A DNA stretch of 5,084 bases from an uncultured Dehalococcoidia bacterium (GTDB taxonomy: Bacteria; Chloroflexota; Dehalococcoidia; Tepidiformales; Tepidiformaceae): the NCBI GenBank assembly GCA_937954195.1, contig CALFYR010000148.1, forward strand, positions 1-5,084, read 5' to 3'. This document shows, one piece after another, positions 4,961 through 5,084 of this stretch. A program made the position numbers and the translations under genes. Numbering within the stretch: position 1 is the first letter of the stretch; each line of letters opens with the position of its first letter. Below the pieces are notes generated by a model. That model saw nothing but the letters and a program-made list of their open reading frames with translations. It had not been told where the DNA came from and did no database searches.

Positions 4961-5084
4961 ATGGATGTGTTCGATGTCTCCCGGATCGATACGCGGCTCG
5001 ATTCCCGCGCCATCACCTTCGAAAACCCCACCGGCGCTCGCGGCGCCGGCGGCAGCTCCTTCGGCGGCCGCAAGGGCGACCCGC
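4961..5084 (+). CDS. Probable DUF2961 / glycoside hydrolase family 172 protein, partial (N-terminus only)
   Basis: From ATG 4961 the frame stays open to the right edge, giving 41 codons. The peptide contains SRAITFENPTGARGAGG (15-31) and then GRKGDP (36-41). An Asn-Pro-Thr-Gly segment followed by a Gly-rich stretch shortly after the N-terminus is typical of DUF2961/GH172 proteins, whose studied members cleave fructofuranose- or arabinofuranose-containing glycans. No signal peptide is visible, so the protein looks cytoplasmic. No good Shine-Dalgarno sequence precedes the ATG; a stem-loop occupies that place. The gap to the VOC gene is 40 bases on the same strand, so it may be the third gene of the riboswitch-led unit. 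With only 41 residues, the family call rests on one motif. Confidence 0.65.
   Translation, partial: MDVFDVSRIDTRLDSRAITFENPTGARGAGGSSFGGRKGDP

Noticed and set aside
4015..5073. Minus-strand open frame (352 codons) opposite the SulP end, VOC and GH172-like genes
   Set aside because: No recognisable domain, and it covers three plus-strand genes with clear family motifs.

Overview
The window is GC-rich, with tightly packed genes, GTG and TTG starts and at least one gene that appears to be transcribed leaderless. Together with a c-di-AMP (ydaO/yuaA-type) riboswitch and a GH172-like protein, this suggests a free-living, high-GC, non-proteobacterial organism. Chloroflexota or Actinomycetota are the most natural guesses, but no marker gene is present and this is only an inference. 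No mobile element, CRISPR array, tRNA or rRNA was seen.

Layout. The left half reads leftward (minus strand). From the centre outward it holds a 12-TM membrane protein with a histidine pattern resembling heme-copper oxidase subunit I (1280-2479), an ArsR-family metalloid repressor (892-1224), and the first 271 codons of an ArsO-like two-dinucleotide-fold flavoprotein that runs off the left edge (1-814). Two matched 18-bp dyads, TTCGACA-N4-TCGAAGT, lie one over the arsR promoter and start codon and one in the arsR/flavoprotein gap. This predicts an autoregulated arsenic(-like) response unit with two operators.

The right half reads rightward (plus strand). It holds a SulP/SLC26 anion transporter with a STAS domain (2816-4522), a small VOC/glyoxalase-fold protein (4549-4920), and the first 41 codons of a probable DUF2961/GH172 protein that runs off the right edge (4961-5084). 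The gaps are short, so the first two genes and perhaps all three may be co-transcribed.

The roughly 335-base divergent spacer between the halves (2480-2815) is not empty. Its right part (about 2632-2792) carries the conserved core of a c-di-AMP riboswitch, ending about a dozen bases before the SulP ribosome-binding site. Its left part carries an 18-bp near-perfect palindrome and a structured leader for the leftward membrane gene. The most notable observation is that a SulP anion/bicarbonate-type transporter appears to be controlled by c-di-AMP at the RNA level, apparently without room for an intrinsic terminator, which suggests control of translation initiation.
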